From Candidatus Bathyarchaeota archaeon (GTDB lineage Archaea > Thermoproteota > Bathyarchaeia > 40CM-2-53-6): DNA of 64,000 nt. The DNA lies in NCBI GenBank assembly GCA_005888735.1, contig VBBN01000037.1, positions 34,495 to 98,494 of the forward strand, given 5' to 3'. Both the position numbers and the translations under genes were made by a program. This document shows, in pieces, positions 44,967-54,535 of this stretch. Under the pieces are notes generated by a model. It saw only the letters and a list, made by a program, of their open reading frames with translations, ran no database searches and had not been told where the DNA came from. Position 1 is the stretch's first letter; each line of letters opens with the position of its first letter.

Positions 44967-47900
44967 GACAAGCCAGCATCAAGAGCGTTCTGATAGTCGG
45001 AAGCGGCGCGATCAAGATAGGCGAGGCCGGCGAATTCGACTATTCAACTTCCCAAGCCATCAAGGCCTTGAAGGAGGAAGGAGTCAAAACCATAGTTGTC
45101 AACCCAAATGTCGCCACAGTCCACACTGACGAAAAGTTCGCCGATAGAGTATACTTCGCGCCCATCAAGGCCGACTACTTGGAAGAGATTATCGAAAAGG
45201 AGAAACCTGACGGAATCCTCCTAGGATTTGGCGGGCAGACCGCTCTAAACTGCGGCGTTGAACTATCAGAACGCGGGACGCTCGAAAAGTACCACGTTGC
45301 AGTTCTCGGAACAACCATCCGAAGCATCGAGACCGCCGACAACCGAGAACTGTTCAAGAAAACCATGCTAGAGAACGGGGTCCCGGTTCCGAAGAGCCTG
45401 AAAGCCACAAACGTTCAGGAAGCCCTTCAGGCAGCGAGACACATCGGCTTCCCGGTAATCGTCCGCGTCGCGTACACCCTCGGAGGCCAGGGCTCAGGGG
45501 TTGCCCACAACGAGCGAGAACTCGCCGAGATATCGCTAAAGGGTCTATCCGTCAGCAGAATTCACCAGGTCCTCGTCGAAGAGTACCTGGAGAAGTGGAA
45601 AGAGATTGAGTACGAGGTCATGAGGGACTCTGCGGACAATTGCACAATTGTCTGCAACATGGAAAATCTCGATCCCATGGGAGTCCACACGGGTGACAGC
45701 ATCGTAGTCGCCCCATCACAAACCCTGACCAACAGAGAGTACAACCTTCTGCGCGAGACTGGTCAGAAGGTTATCCGTGCCCTAGGAATAGTTGGCGAAT
45801 GCAACATCCAGTTCGCCGTCAACCCTCACGGGGAGGATTTCCGAGTAATAGAGGTCAATTCTCGACTCTCCCGAAGCTCGGCGCTCGCATCGAAAGCAAC
45901 CGGCTACCCAATAGCGTACATCGCAGCTAAGCTCTCTCTGGGTTATATGCTCCCGGAGCTGACAAATCGAATAACCGGGGTCACCACGGCCTGTTTCGAA
46001 CCCTCCCTAGACTATGTCGTCGTGAAGATTCCGCGGTGGGACTTTCAGAAGTTCCGAAGAGTCAGCCGTGGAATCGGGACCCAGATGAAATCGGTAGGGG
46101 AAGTGATGGCTATTGGCAGATGTTTCGAAGAGGCAGTTCAAAAGGCGGTTCGAATGCTTGAAATTGGGAGAGAGCTAACGGATGTCAACGACCTCGGTCA
46201 GGGGCTCAGGATTAGACGCGAGATGGGCTCTCCGACTGACCAGAGGCTGTTCTATGTGGTAAAAGCGCTGAAGGCCAAGGCGAACGTGGAAGAAATCTCT
46301 AGGCTAAGCGGAATAGACCCCTGGTTTCTCGACAAGCTGCAGAACATAATCACCTTCGAGAATCATCTGCGACGAAGCAAGCCTGGAGCCCGACAGCTAC
46401 GGCGAGCGAAGGAGCTCGGGTTCTCGGACAAAAGAATCGGAGCGCTGATCGGCAAGACTGAACTCGATGTCAGGCGACTCAGAAAGCGCTTCGGAATAAT
46501 CCCTTGCATCAAACAGATTGACTCACTCTCCGCTGAATGGCCTGCCTCAACCAACTATCTCTACCTCACCTACGGCGGGAGCAGCGACGACGTAACCTAC
46601 CTTGAGAGGAACAGGGTCCTAGTACTCGGCTCCGGATGCTATAGGATAGGATCCAGCGTCGAGTTCGACTGGTGCTGTGTCAACATGGCTCTGGCCCTCA
46701 AAAAGATGTTCCAAGAAGTGGTCATGGTGAACTGCAACCCGGAAACAGTCTCCACTGACTTCGACGTTCCCGACAAGCTCTACTTTGAAGAGCTCACCTT
46801 CGAGCGCGTTCTGGACATAGTTGATAAGGAGAAGCCTTCGGGAGTCGTCGTGAGTGTCGGCGGGCAGACCCCCAACAACCTCGCGGTCAGCCTAGCACCC
46901 CACGTCAAGATTCTCGGCACCTCTCCGGCCAACATCGACATGGCCGAGGACAGGTCGAAATTTAGCCATCTACTAGACCAGCTCGGCATAGCTCAGCCCA
47001 AATGGAGCAAAGTGGAATCTCTTGAAGGCGCGAAAAAATTCGCCAAATCAATTGGCTACCCGGTTCTCATAAGACCCTCATACGTCCTATCTGGCGCAGC
47101 GATGAATGTGGCGTTTGACGAGCCTGGACTGCTGAACTACATTAGGCGAGCTTCGAAAATATCGAAGAAGAATCCGGTTGTAATTTCAAAGTTCGTGACC
47201 AGAGCACGGGAGGTCGAGGTTGATGGTGTCAGTGATGGAAGGAATGTATTCATCGGGGCGTTGATGGAACACGTTGAGAATGCCGGCGTTCATTCTGGCG
47301 ACGCGACCATGAGCATCCCGGCCCTAACCCTCAACCGGCCTCTGAAAGACAAGCTGGTGGACGCTACCCGGAAAATCGCGAGAGGTCTCAAGATACACGG
47401 TCCTTTCAACATTCAGTTTATCGTCAAGAATGAGCAGGTATTGGTAATCGAGTGCAATCTTAGAGCATCCCGGAGCATGCCCTTCGTCTCCAAGACGATC
47501 GGCCGAAACCTGATGGACTTAGCCGCCAGAGCCATAACAAACGGCAAAGTCGAGGAGGGCGAAGGCGTCCCCCGAGGATACGCGGTAAAGGCTCCACAGT
47601 TCTCATTCACCCGCCTCGACAAGGCCGACCCTATCACAGGCGTTGAAATGGTGTCAACGGGAGAGGTTGCCTGCTTCGGCGAGAGCTTCGAGGACGCGTT
47701 TATCAAAGCCATGGTGGCCAGTAACTTCTATGTACCACAGCCAGGCGATTCCGTCCTAATCACAATGGGAGAAACACGCAAGGAGATAACTCCCTACGCA
47801 GGCATGCTAGTGCGAAACGGGTACAACATCTTCGCCACCCAGCACACAGGAGAGGAATTCTTGAGGAACGGCGTTAACTGTGCAATCTTGCACAAGGTTA

Positions 47901-48223
47901 GCGAGAAACGAAAACCAAACATCCTCGACTACATCACCAGCAAGGAGATAAAACTCGTAATCAACATTCCAAGTCATCAAGGCGAGCCAAATTCACGGAG
48001 AATTCTAAAGGACGAATACCTAATTCGTAGGAAGGCAACCGAGTTCGGAATACCCGTAGTAACAAACCTCCAACTGGCGAAAGCACTGATCAAGGCTCTA
48101 CTGAGGAAAGAAAACGGCAGGCGAGCCACGGTAAACGTGAAGGCACTTGCACAATCAACCGGTCAATTGCCCGAAGCCAAAGCAGCTAAGGAGCTCAACA
48201 CGGCACCATTGCAGCTGCGGTAG
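44963..48223 (+). CDS. carB: Carbamoyl-phosphate synthase, large subunit
   Basis: 1086 residues, a full-length fusion of both ATP-grasp halves. The first half (SVLIVGSGAIKIGEAGEFDY) makes carboxyphosphate. The second (VLVLGSGCYRIGSSVEFDWC) phosphorylates carbamate. The C-terminal MGS-like allosteric domain follows (SVLITMGETRKEITPYAGML, LVINIPSHQGEPNSRRI). The first-half opening is IKIGEAGEFDYS, the canonical GQxxEFDYS region in slightly altered form. Start ATG/TTG 44963 overlaps carA. Repeat copy D follows the stop. Confidence 0.95.
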   Translation: MRQASIKSVLIVGSGAIKIGEAGEFDYSTSQAIKALKEEGVKTIVVNPNVATVHTDEKFADRVYFAPIKADYLEEIIEKEKPDGILLGFGGQTALNCGVELSERGTLEKYHVAVLGTTIRSIETADNRELFKKTMLENGVPVPKSLKATNVQEALQAARHIGFPVIVRVAYTLGGQGSGVAHNERELAEISLKGLSVSRIHQVLVEEYLEKWKEIEYEVMRDSADNCTIVCNMENLDPMGVHTGDSIVVAPSQTLTNREYNLLRETGQKVIRALGIVGECNIQFAVNPHGEDFRVIEVNSRLSRSSALASKATGYPIAYIAAKLSLGYMLPELTNRITGVTTACFEPSLDYVVVKIPRWDFQKFRRVSRGIGTQMKSVGEVMAIGRCFEEAVQKAVRMLEIGRELTDVNDLGQGLRIRREMGSPTDQRLFYVVKALKAKANVEEISRLSGIDPWFLDKLQNIITFENHLRRSKPGARQLRRAKELGFSDKRIGALIGKTELDVRRLRKRFGIIPCIKQIDSLSAEWPASTNYLYLTYGGSSDDVTYLERNRVLVLGSGCYRIGSSVEFDWCCVNMALALKKMFQEVVMVNCNPETVSTDFDVPDKLYFEELTFERVLDIVDKEKPSGVVVSVGGQTPNNLAVSLAPHVKILGTSPANIDMAEDRSKFSHLLDQLGIAQPKWSKVESLEGAKKFAKSIGYPVLIRPSYVLSGAAMNVAFDEPGLLNYIRRASKISKKNPVVISKFVTRAREVEVDGVSDGRNVFIGALMEHVENAGVHSGDATMSIPALTLNRPLKDKLVDATRKIARGLKIHGPFNIQFIVKNEQVLVIECNLRASRSMPFVSKTIGRNLMDLAARAITNGKVEEGEGVPRGYAVKAPQFSFTRLDKADPITGVEMVSTGEVACFGESFEDAFIKAMVASNFYVPQPGDSVLITMGETRKEITPYAGMLVRNGYNIFATQHTGEEFLRNGVNCAILHKVSEKRKPNILDYITSKEIKLVINIPSHQGEPNSRRILKDEYLIRRKATEFGIPVVTNLQLAKALIKALLRKENGRRATVNVKALAQSTGQLPEAKAAKELNTAPLQLR

Positions 48224-48254
48224 CCAGTCCGCCGCGGTAGACTATAGTTCAGCC

Positions 48255-48475
48255 GAATTCGCCCATAATAGTCCCTGAATCGCAATCTGTACGCGACCAC
48301 TGAAGGTCGCCCTGACGGCTTGAAGGAAAATGCTAACGATCCCACCCTCTCGAAATCCTAGATTCGCCCATATCACGCCCTTTGCGCCCCGAAAACAGCC
48401 CACTCTCCGTGCGAGACAGGAAACGACTTCTGAAAAACGATCGGGTACGGACGCGGCCATTCGAGATGTGAAACC
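48255..48475 (-). repeat. Dispersed intergenic repeat, copy D (inverted)
   Basis: Read on the minus strand this copy gives GGCCGCGTCCGTACCCGATC followed by a T-run, then GAGTGGGCTGTTTTCGGGGC, GTGGGATCGTTAGCATTTTC with CTTCAAGCCGTCAGGGCG, and ACAGATTGCGATTCAGGGAC. It is the only copy in the opposite orientation. It fills the carB-to-next-gene gap. The 5' hairpin has one mismatch here. Confidence 0.85.
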
Positions 48476-48554
48476 CGGTTCGAGTTGGCAAGGGCGGCTT
48501 CTGGGCTACGCCTATATACATCATAGCCCAAAAACTGCTCTGCAACTGAGCACA

Positions 48555-48989
48555 ATGCCCGACTCGCCCATCATCATGACCCTTGACAAACCGCACTTCC
48601 AGGTAAAACTCCACCACGACCGGCTCCAGGTCGACCTCAAAGAAGGCGTCAGAGCAGAACTCGAAAAACTGGCTGAAGCCAGGCCCATCCTCCGCGATTC
48701 TCTCGGATGGATTTTCCAGACCATCATACCCCTCGACGTCAAGCTCTGGGAAATAGAAAAGGTCCAGGCAGACAGCACTGGAAAAATGAGCATCAAAATC
48801 CCACACCGCCGCGACCTACACATACCCCTCGAACCGGCAGAGTCAAGACAGCTCACCGAGAAGCTTGAACAATTGATCCCTCTCGAGAAGGAGCGAGAGT
48901 TTCAGCGCCAGAAGAGCTACGAGGCAGCGATGAAGCAGAGGGAAGCCTCCGAGGCCGAAGCCCTGCGTCTGACCAGAAGACCCGCCTGA
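48555..48989 (+). CDS. Conserved-looking hypothetical protein
   Basis: 144 residues from ATG 48555. The frame extends upstream through repeat D, but that part is repeat sequence, so the first ATG after it is chosen. The N-terminal half looks like a mixed alpha/beta domain (FQVKLHHDRLQVDLKEGVRA, SLGWIFQTIIPLDVKLWEIE), and the C-terminal third is a charged helix with coiled-coil character (EKEREFQRQKSYEAAMKQRE). No family is recognised. Confidence 0.6.
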   Translation: MPDSPIIMTLDKPHFQVKLHHDRLQVDLKEGVRAELEKLAEARPILRDSLGWIFQTIIPLDVKLWEIEKVQADSTGKMSIKIPHRRDLHIPLEPAESRQLTEKLEQLIPLEKEREFQRQKSYEAAMKQREASEAEALRLTRRPA

Positions 48990-49102
48990 CCTCGCACGCT
49001 ACGACGTACAATTCATCGATAGTTAGCACGTCTTTCCAGACATAGTCATGAGCTAAACAAGTCCTGGTCTTAAATCCGCACAGAAAATGAGAAACACGGG
49101 AA

Positions 49103-49396
49103 ATGTCAGAGGAATTCGAGGAGCGTTTCATAAAGCCGATCATCAACGCATCCTATCCAGGCACGCTCGCAGGACTGGGACTCGCAGCGCTTTCGGTCAC
49201 CGGAGCGAGAAGCCTAATTCTCACACTCAGCCTCGCATCCGGTGCCCTCCTCTTTCTCCTCTCGGCCTTCTTCCTCTTCTTTTACACGGTCTATCCAACC
49301 AGGAGGCGTTACTGGACTGGGTCAGCCCTCTCCTTTCTCATGGGACTCGTAGCCTCTATTGTCTCGGTGATAATCCTCGTCATAGTCAGTTTCTAG
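49103..49396 (+). CDS. Small membrane protein
   Basis: 97 residues with three hydrophobic segments: PGTLAGLGLAALSVTGARSL, LILTLSLASGALLFLLSAFF with LFFYTVY, and LSFLMGLVASIVSVIILVIV. The N-terminus is charged (MSEEFEERFIKPI). No family is recognised. Start ATG 49103. Confidence 0.6.
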   Translation: MSEEFEERFIKPIINASYPGTLAGLGLAALSVTGARSLILTLSLASGALLFLLSAFFLFFYTVYPTRRRYWTGSALSFLMGLVASIVSVIILVIVSF

Positions 49397-49483
49397 GACC
49401 CGCATCCCGACGTTTCAGTCTACTCAGGGCTGTAAGCAGAAGGAAACACTGAAGTCGAAGAGCCATACTCGATCCTGTCTCAT

Positions 49484-50266
49484 ATGCCTCACCTAACCGT
49501 GGTAATGGTCGAGCCCGGGTATGATGAAACCATCGGGTTCGTCGCACGAGCGATGAAAAACTTCGACCTAGCAAACCTCCGACTCGTCAACCCAATCGCC
49601 CGAATCGAAGGTAGAGCGAAAATGCGAGCAGGCCACGCACAAGAGGTTTTGGAGAACGCAGAGAGGTTTCGATCGCTTTCGGAAGCTGTTGCGGATCAAG
49701 ATCTGACAGTAGGAACAACATCCCAGAGAGCCCGCTCCCAATACCGAGTCCTACGACGACCAGCGAGCCCGAGGGACCTAGCGGAACAACTCAAGAAAGC
49801 CAGCGGGTCTGTTGCCCTGGTTTTTGGGAGGGAGGGAACAGGTCTCACCAATCAAGAACTAGCACTCTGCGACATGACCGTTACTATCCCCTCATCTCCA
49901 AATTACCCCACACTCAACCTTTCACACGCAGCAGCAATCATCTTCTGCGAACTGTTCAATACACTCGAAAACGACTCATCCGACGAACTCGCACCACAAT
50001 CTGTCAAAACGATCATGGTGAACTTTCTAGAAAAATCAGCACGGCTGGCAGGAATCAATGCAGAGGAGACAAGCCTGGCTCTACGGGCCTTCAAGAACAT
50101 GCTTGGCAGGTCAGCATTAAGGGTGCGAGAGGCAAGCCTCCTCGCGGGCGTTCTTCGGAACATTACGATTGCACTATCCGACGCTCGGCTCACATCTCGA
50201 CCCGACCAACGCGCTGAAAATCTCCTGGTTCCGCAGAACTTGGTTCGGCACCTTCCTCAGGTTTGA
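49484..50266 (+). CDS. trmJ: tRNA 2'-O-methyltransferase, TrmJ/SpoU family
   Basis: 260 residues. SPOUT-class enzyme. The N-terminus has VVMVEPGYDETIGFVARAMK with NFDLANLRLVNP. The knot motifs are VALVFGREGTGLTNQELALC and VTIPSSPNYPTLNLSHAAAI. Archaeal TrmJ methylates the ribose at position 32 of tRNA. The C-terminal extension of about 100 residues is the usual helical domain. It overlaps the next gene by 4 bases. Confidence 0.9.
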   Translation: MPHLTVVMVEPGYDETIGFVARAMKNFDLANLRLVNPIARIEGRAKMRAGHAQEVLENAERFRSLSEAVADQDLTVGTTSQRARSQYRVLRRPASPRDLAEQLKKASGSVALVFGREGTGLTNQELALCDMTVTIPSSPNYPTLNLSHAAAIIFCELFNTLENDSSDELAPQSVKTIMVNFLEKSARLAGINAEETSLALRAFKNMLGRSALRVREASLLAGVLRNITIALSDARLTSRPDQRAENLLVPQNLVRHLPQV

Positions 50267-51243
50267 CAGGGCACACGAGAATGCAGCCGACTAGACAGCG
50301 TCTTCCTACGATGCCTGATATGCTCGCTGCAAAGGATAGAATCAGGGGAGTGGCGAGCAAAACTCCTCTAGTCGAGTCGCCTGTCCTGTCGAGACGCCTT
50401 GACTGCCGAATCTATCTAAAGCTTGAGTGCTTCCAGCCTATACGGGTTTTCAAGATTCGAGGAGCCTACAACAAGATCTCTCAAGTGCCGGAGAGAGAGG
50501 TGGTTGCAGTCTCCTCGGGAAACCATGGAATGGCCGTGGCATACAGCTCTCGACTGCTAGGAAAGCATTCGATAATAATAGTTCCTGAAACGATCGTCCC
50601 CGAAAAACTAAGCGTCATCGAAGAGTTCGGTGGGCGAGCGGTCAGGTTTGGAAAGAGTCACAAGGAGAGAGAGGAGAAAGTTCGGGAAATCGTGAGCGAG
50701 ACTGGGGCCGTTTTTGTCCACCCATTTAACGACCCGGATGTTATTGCAGGAAACGGGACTTGTGGACTGGAGATTGTAGAACAGCTACCAGATGTTGATT
50801 CAGTGATTGTCCCTGTGGGAGGAGGTGGCTTGATCTCAGGGATAGCTCTGGCGGCCAAGTCTACCCGACCACCAGTTCGCGTCTTTGGTGTGGAACCGGT
50901 TGGCGCGGGGAAGATGACCGCGGCTCTCGAAGCTGGGAAGCCCGTTGACATCAGTGCTCCTAGGTCTTTAGCGGACGGGCTTATTCCGTCCAGCGTCGGG
51001 GATCTCACTCTTGAGGCGTGTAAGCTATACGTTGACCAAGTCTTAACGGCGTCAGAAGAGAATATCCTCTTGGCGACGAAGCTCCTAATTCACGACGCGC
51101 ACATATTTCCAGAACCTTCAGGTGCGGCCTCTCTAGCTGCCCTTCTCGGAGGTCAGCGGCTAAGAGGTCTCGGTAAGAAAGTCGTCTTGGTCATTTCAGG
51201 GGGAAACATATCACTCGACCTTCTCAAGAGGACTCTACTGTAA
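50263..51243 (+). CDS. Threonine/serine dehydratase family (PLP fold type II)
   Basis: 326 residues from TTG 50263 (or ATG 50281). It deaminates threonine or serine to the 2-oxoacid, or racemises serine. The PLP lysine is in IRVFKIRGAYNK (K in FKIRGA). The motif VSSGNHGMAVAYSSRLLG contacts the substrate carboxylate, the glycine loop VPVGGGGLISGIA holds the phosphate, and VLVISGGNISLDLL closes the site. There is no ACT regulatory domain, so this is the short catabolic/biosynthetic form. It is coupled to trmJ by overlap. Confidence 0.9.
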   Translation: MTGHTRMQPTRQRLPTMPDMLAAKDRIRGVASKTPLVESPVLSRRLDCRIYLKLECFQPIRVFKIRGAYNKISQVPEREVVAVSSGNHGMAVAYSSRLLGKHSIIIVPETIVPEKLSVIEEFGGRAVRFGKSHKEREEKVREIVSETGAVFVHPFNDPDVIAGNGTCGLEIVEQLPDVDSVIVPVGGGGLISGIALAAKSTRPPVRVFGVEPVGAGKMTAALEAGKPVDISAPRSLADGLIPSSVGDLTLEACKLYVDQVLTASEENILLATKLLIHDAHIFPEPSGAASLAALLGGQRLRGLGKKVVLVISGGNISLDLLKRTLL

Positions 51244-51333
51244 CCATCGCCACCCCGTGAGTAGGAAGAAAGCCGCATATGGACATGTGCGCACGAAAGT
51301 GATAAAAGCTAACCCTAGGCAACTGTAGTTGCT

Positions 51334-52920
51334 TTGAGGCTTCCTGAGACAATGAGGCTCTCTCTGAGAGAGATTCTTGCTCTCGTCCTTCTGGGACTCA
51401 CATTGGGCGGTCTGTCACCCTATGCAATCCATTCCTCGACTGGGCAGAGCACGTTGCCTGTCGTAAGTGTCTTCAGCAATTCCTACAGTTCATCTAATGT
51501 CACGGACACGGCCCTAGTTCCAGGGACCGTAGTGACTTTTGAGGTTAACGTGGCTGATGCGCCGTCGTTCAACGGGTACGAGTTTGTACTCTATTATGAC
51601 TCATCATTCATTCAGGCCACAACGGTGGATGTTCGCACCGGAACCGTCTTCACCAACCCCTTCGTAGCTCTCCAGGACCTCGCCGTTCCCGGCATCATTC
51701 GGCTCTCAGTTGTGAACCTTGGAAGCTCGTTCGACGGCGCGTTTGGGAGCCTTGTCCATTTGGCTTTCCGGGTCGTCGACACTGGGGTCAGCCCCCTTGT
51801 GCTAGCTGCAGGAACTGCGAACCCTGCCAACGCTGCCGAAAGCGACACGCGGCTGGTACTGGGCTTGAACCCAATCGCCGTCTCCACCTCTGATGGTTAT
51901 TTCAAAAACGTAGCAGGGAAACTCGGCCCGGTTGCAGCCTTTACCTTTCTGCCGGCTATGCCTCTAAAGGGAAGCACCGTATTTTTCAACGCTACGGACA
52001 GTTTCGACGCTGATTTCAATTCACTGCCCGACCGCGGCCTCAGCACTTACACTTGGGATTTCGGCGATGGTCAGGGGCAGGTTTCGATCTTCCCGTTCAT
52101 CACTCACAGGTTCGGCCAGCCCCAAATGGGGGGCGCCGACTATTCGGGCAACTTTTCCATCAGACTGACTGTTAAGGATACTGACGAAGGCTTTGTTGGG
52201 ATTAGAACACTCCTAGTCCCGATAAGTCCGACCGCCGGGTCGTCTGCAGGAGTGACCTTCGACACCGGTCCCACGCTTTCAACTCCCGCTGGTTCTTCGG
52301 TTGTCAGTTCAATTCTGATTTTCAGTGTCGGAGGGTTCATAGGAACGGTAGGTCTGACCTCTTCCTCTTTTCCCGTCCTGCCTAACGGCTTGTCAACGGC
52401 CCTCAACCCGACCAGCGTGAGTCTCGTTGTTGATGGAACAGCACACACAGTCCTCACGACTACCGCCAAGGTGGATACGCCTCCGGGCCGATATGTCGTA
52501 GTGATAAGAGCCTCCAGTGGAAGCGTCGCCGTGGGAGCAGGGATTCTCTTTGTCGAGGTCCAACCGCGAGAACCAATCTTCGGAAGCGCCAAGTTCGCGT
52601 GGACCCGGAAGATTTCCGTTTCATCCAACCCCCTAGAGACTTGGAGGGGACAGGTGGCTAACCCGAACCCAGTTACACCTCTGCAAGTTAGACTACACAT
52701 CACCGGAACCATAGCTGGTGTCCCCATCTTCACCAGCGATTCCGCAACAATTCTGCTCAGCCCCGGAGGGTCTCAGTTTCTGACTGCCACCAGACTGTTC
52801 CCTTCATACCAGGCCGGTCTAACATTCGGGTTCACGGCTACCATCTTCTGGTCGTTCGTCCCCGGAACCTACCTAGTCAGCTCCTCTAGAGTGACGGGCA
52901 CGATAATGGTTTCAAAGTAG
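51334..52920 (+). CDS. Exported protein with cohesin-like and PKD domains
   Basis: 528 residues from TTG 51334. A signal peptide (ILALVLLGLTLGGLSPYAI) precedes a cohesin-like beta domain, residues 40-190 (VTFEVNVADAPSFNGYEFVL, YYDSSFIQATTVDV, GSLVHLAFRVVDTG). A PKD domain follows (about 210-285, with STYTWDFGDGQGQV), and then further Ig-like beta repeats to the end. No C-terminal membrane anchor is seen. It is likely a surface or secreted adhesion or carbohydrate-binding protein. Confidence 0.8.
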   Translation: MRLPETMRLSLREILALVLLGLTLGGLSPYAIHSSTGQSTLPVVSVFSNSYSSSNVTDTALVPGTVVTFEVNVADAPSFNGYEFVLYYDSSFIQATTVDVRTGTVFTNPFVALQDLAVPGIIRLSVVNLGSSFDGAFGSLVHLAFRVVDTGVSPLVLAAGTANPANAAESDTRLVLGLNPIAVSTSDGYFKNVAGKLGPVAAFTFLPAMPLKGSTVFFNATDSFDADFNSLPDRGLSTYTWDFGDGQGQVSIFPFITHRFGQPQMGGADYSGNFSIRLTVKDTDEGFVGIRTLLVPISPTAGSSAGVTFDTGPTLSTPAGSSVVSSILIFSVGGFIGTVGLTSSSFPVLPNGLSTALNPTSVSLVVDGTAHTVLTTTAKVDTPPGRYVVVIRASSGSVAVGAGILFVEVQPREPIFGSAKFAWTRKISVSSNPLETWRGQVANPNPVTPLQVRLHITGTIAGVPIFTSDSATILLSPGGSQFLTATRLFPSYQAGLTFGFTATIFWSFVPGTYLVSSSRVTGTIMVSK

Positions 52921-52988
52921 CGGCTTCAATGAATTAATGGGCTAAATATGCCGCGAGGCGGCTCACCCGACGGTGTGAGCTGGTGGCT

Positions 52989-53141
52989 CTAGCCGAATGT
53001 GTCTCTCTTGACGCATGAGAAGCATCTATAAGTCGTCTCGGTCGCCCATTTTCCGTCATTGTCAAGAATCTGATGGTCTTGGATGTTGAGTTCGCTGTCG
53101 TCGAAGGTTTCTCCGCACCTGTCACAAATATGTGGCAACAT
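52989..53141 (-). CDS. Small zinc-ribbon protein
   Basis: 50 residues from ATG 53141 (alternative ATG 53171). LPHICDRCGETFDDSELN and TTYRCFSCVKRDTFG supply two CxxC pairs 31 residues apart. Similar short zinc proteins occur throughout archaea. The function is unknown. The reverse frame overlaps the possible 5' extension of the next gene, which is why that gene is given a later start. Confidence 0.55.
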   Translation of the reverse strand: MLPHICDRCGETFDDSELNIQDHQILDNDGKWATETTYRCFSCVKRDTFG

Positions 53142-53246
53142 GAGCCTCCCATGCGGTGGATTATGCGACACATAAACAATCGCTATATTGAACGTGCGAA
53201 TCGTTATGTCGAGCCGCGCTTGACAGATACACTTTCCGGCAAGTCA

Positions 53247-53603
53247 ATGGTCCAGAAGACCTTCGTCTATGTTGACAGCGTTGGAAAAGAGTGTCGGAAA
53301 GCACTCACCGTTGATTTCGGCCAGAGCCATAAAGGAGTCCGGTTCGACGCGGTCTCCCAGCTGCTTCGACAGGCAGTGTTGGACTGGTTTGCACGACGTG
53401 ATAGGAACTTGAAGTTGGTTCACGAGTCCACGGACGACAGAAGGCTCGGCGAAGTTCGAATCGTGTTCCAGGGAGAGGCTGGGAAAGTTCATTTTAGAAT
53501 CCGCTTTGATGCGTCCTTTACACTAGCAGGACAGTTGAGGGACTCGCAGTGCTTCCTGAAGGGAGTCAACGTCTCTGTCGACTCTCGAGATTTCTCGATC
53601 TAG
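53247..53603 (+). CDS. Hypothetical protein
   Basis: About 118 residues from ATG 53247; the frame stays open upstream to 53073. A TATA-like GCTATATTG at 53179-53187 favours the later start. The protein is alpha/beta and charged: KTFVYVDSVGKECRKALTVD, RFDAVSQLLRQAVLDWFARR, KVHFRIRFDASFTLAGQL. No family is recognised. Confidence 0.55.
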   Translation: MVQKTFVYVDSVGKECRKALTVDFGQSHKGVRFDAVSQLLRQAVLDWFARRDRNLKLVHESTDDRRLGEVRIVFQGEAGKVHFRIRFDASFTLAGQLRDSQCFLKGVNVSVDSRDFSI

Positions 53604-53623
53604 AGCGAGAAGGAAACCTGCGG

Positions 53624-54276
53624 TTAGCCTTGAAGCCGGTTCGCGAGTTCTGTTAGATTTCGGACCTTCTTCGCTGTGCGGCGAAGAGCGCTTGGTACAG
53701 GTTTCTGTTTGTTCCTGTTGACCCAGATGGTTGAGATGGCGAGTTTCGTGGCTGGTTCAATGTCATGGTAGAGGCTTCCTGCGACGTGAAGCCACTGGTT
53801 TGTGCCGATGACTCTTCGAGCTGCCCTAAAATGGGCCGGTCTTGGCTTGTAGGACCTGACCTGTTCAGCGGTTATGATTATCTCGAATGGAACTGTGAAG
53901 TGGGTGAGGGTGGCGGCTAGGAGGTCGTTGTCCACGTTCGAGAGTATTCCTAGGGTGTAAGATTTGGCGAGCCTTTCGAGCGAGGGGTTTGTGTCTGGGA
54001 AGGGTTTCCATCTCGGGAGGGCTTCGGAGAGAATATCAGGGTCTGGATGGCTCCAGTCGATTTTTCGGGCGATGGTTTTGACTGCTAGTGATTGGACTTC
54101 TCGGTATGACTTGTACGGCTTCTCTTTCTCCACGCGTCTCTCTTCCTCATCGTAGAGTGCAACGAGCTTCTTGGCGGACACGGTTTTCCGTTCAACACCT
54201 GTCAGCGCCTCATGGACGCCTCCCCGATGCCTGTCTCCCAGTCTATCAACGTGCCGTAGCAGTCGAAGGTGACCAC
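53624..54276 (-). pseudogene. HAD-superfamily hydrolase (haloacid dehalogenase type II-like), one frameshift
   Basis: Motif I VVTFDCYGTLIDWETG lies in one frame (GTG 54276, possibly starting further upstream), whose continuation stops at once. The rest, from HEALTGVERKTVSAKKL to the end at 53624, lies in a second frame with motif II (TLGILSNVDNDLL), the motif III lysine in VRSYKPRPAHFRAARR and motif IV (VAGSLYHDIEPATKL). A single missing base in the C-run at about 54217-54221 (plus strand) explains the break. All motifs are intact on both sides, so this may be a consensus error. Confidence 0.82.
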
Positions 54277-54535
54277 ATCGTAATCCGGCTCCTCGGCAAC
54301 TGGCTTGACACGGTGGGCTTGAGTCGTAGCTTCAACCGCTGGGCGGTGTGAACCAGTTCTGTGAGCGGGCGTTGTCTTGTTTTGGCTCAACGTTGGTCTC
54401 ATTCGGGCGCGCGGGCGGGAAAATAGGAGCCCGACGGGGGCCATAAGGATTTCTTGACCAAAGAAAGATTCATCGTTTCTTTTGCAGTTTCACCTACCTG
54501 TCACTAGTCTTGTTATGGGCACGGTTTAGGATTCG

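Noticed and set aside
48330..48554. N-terminal 75 residues of the hypothetical gene ending at 48989
   Set aside because: This part is repeat copy D read through in frame. The first ATG after the repeat (48555) is a better start.
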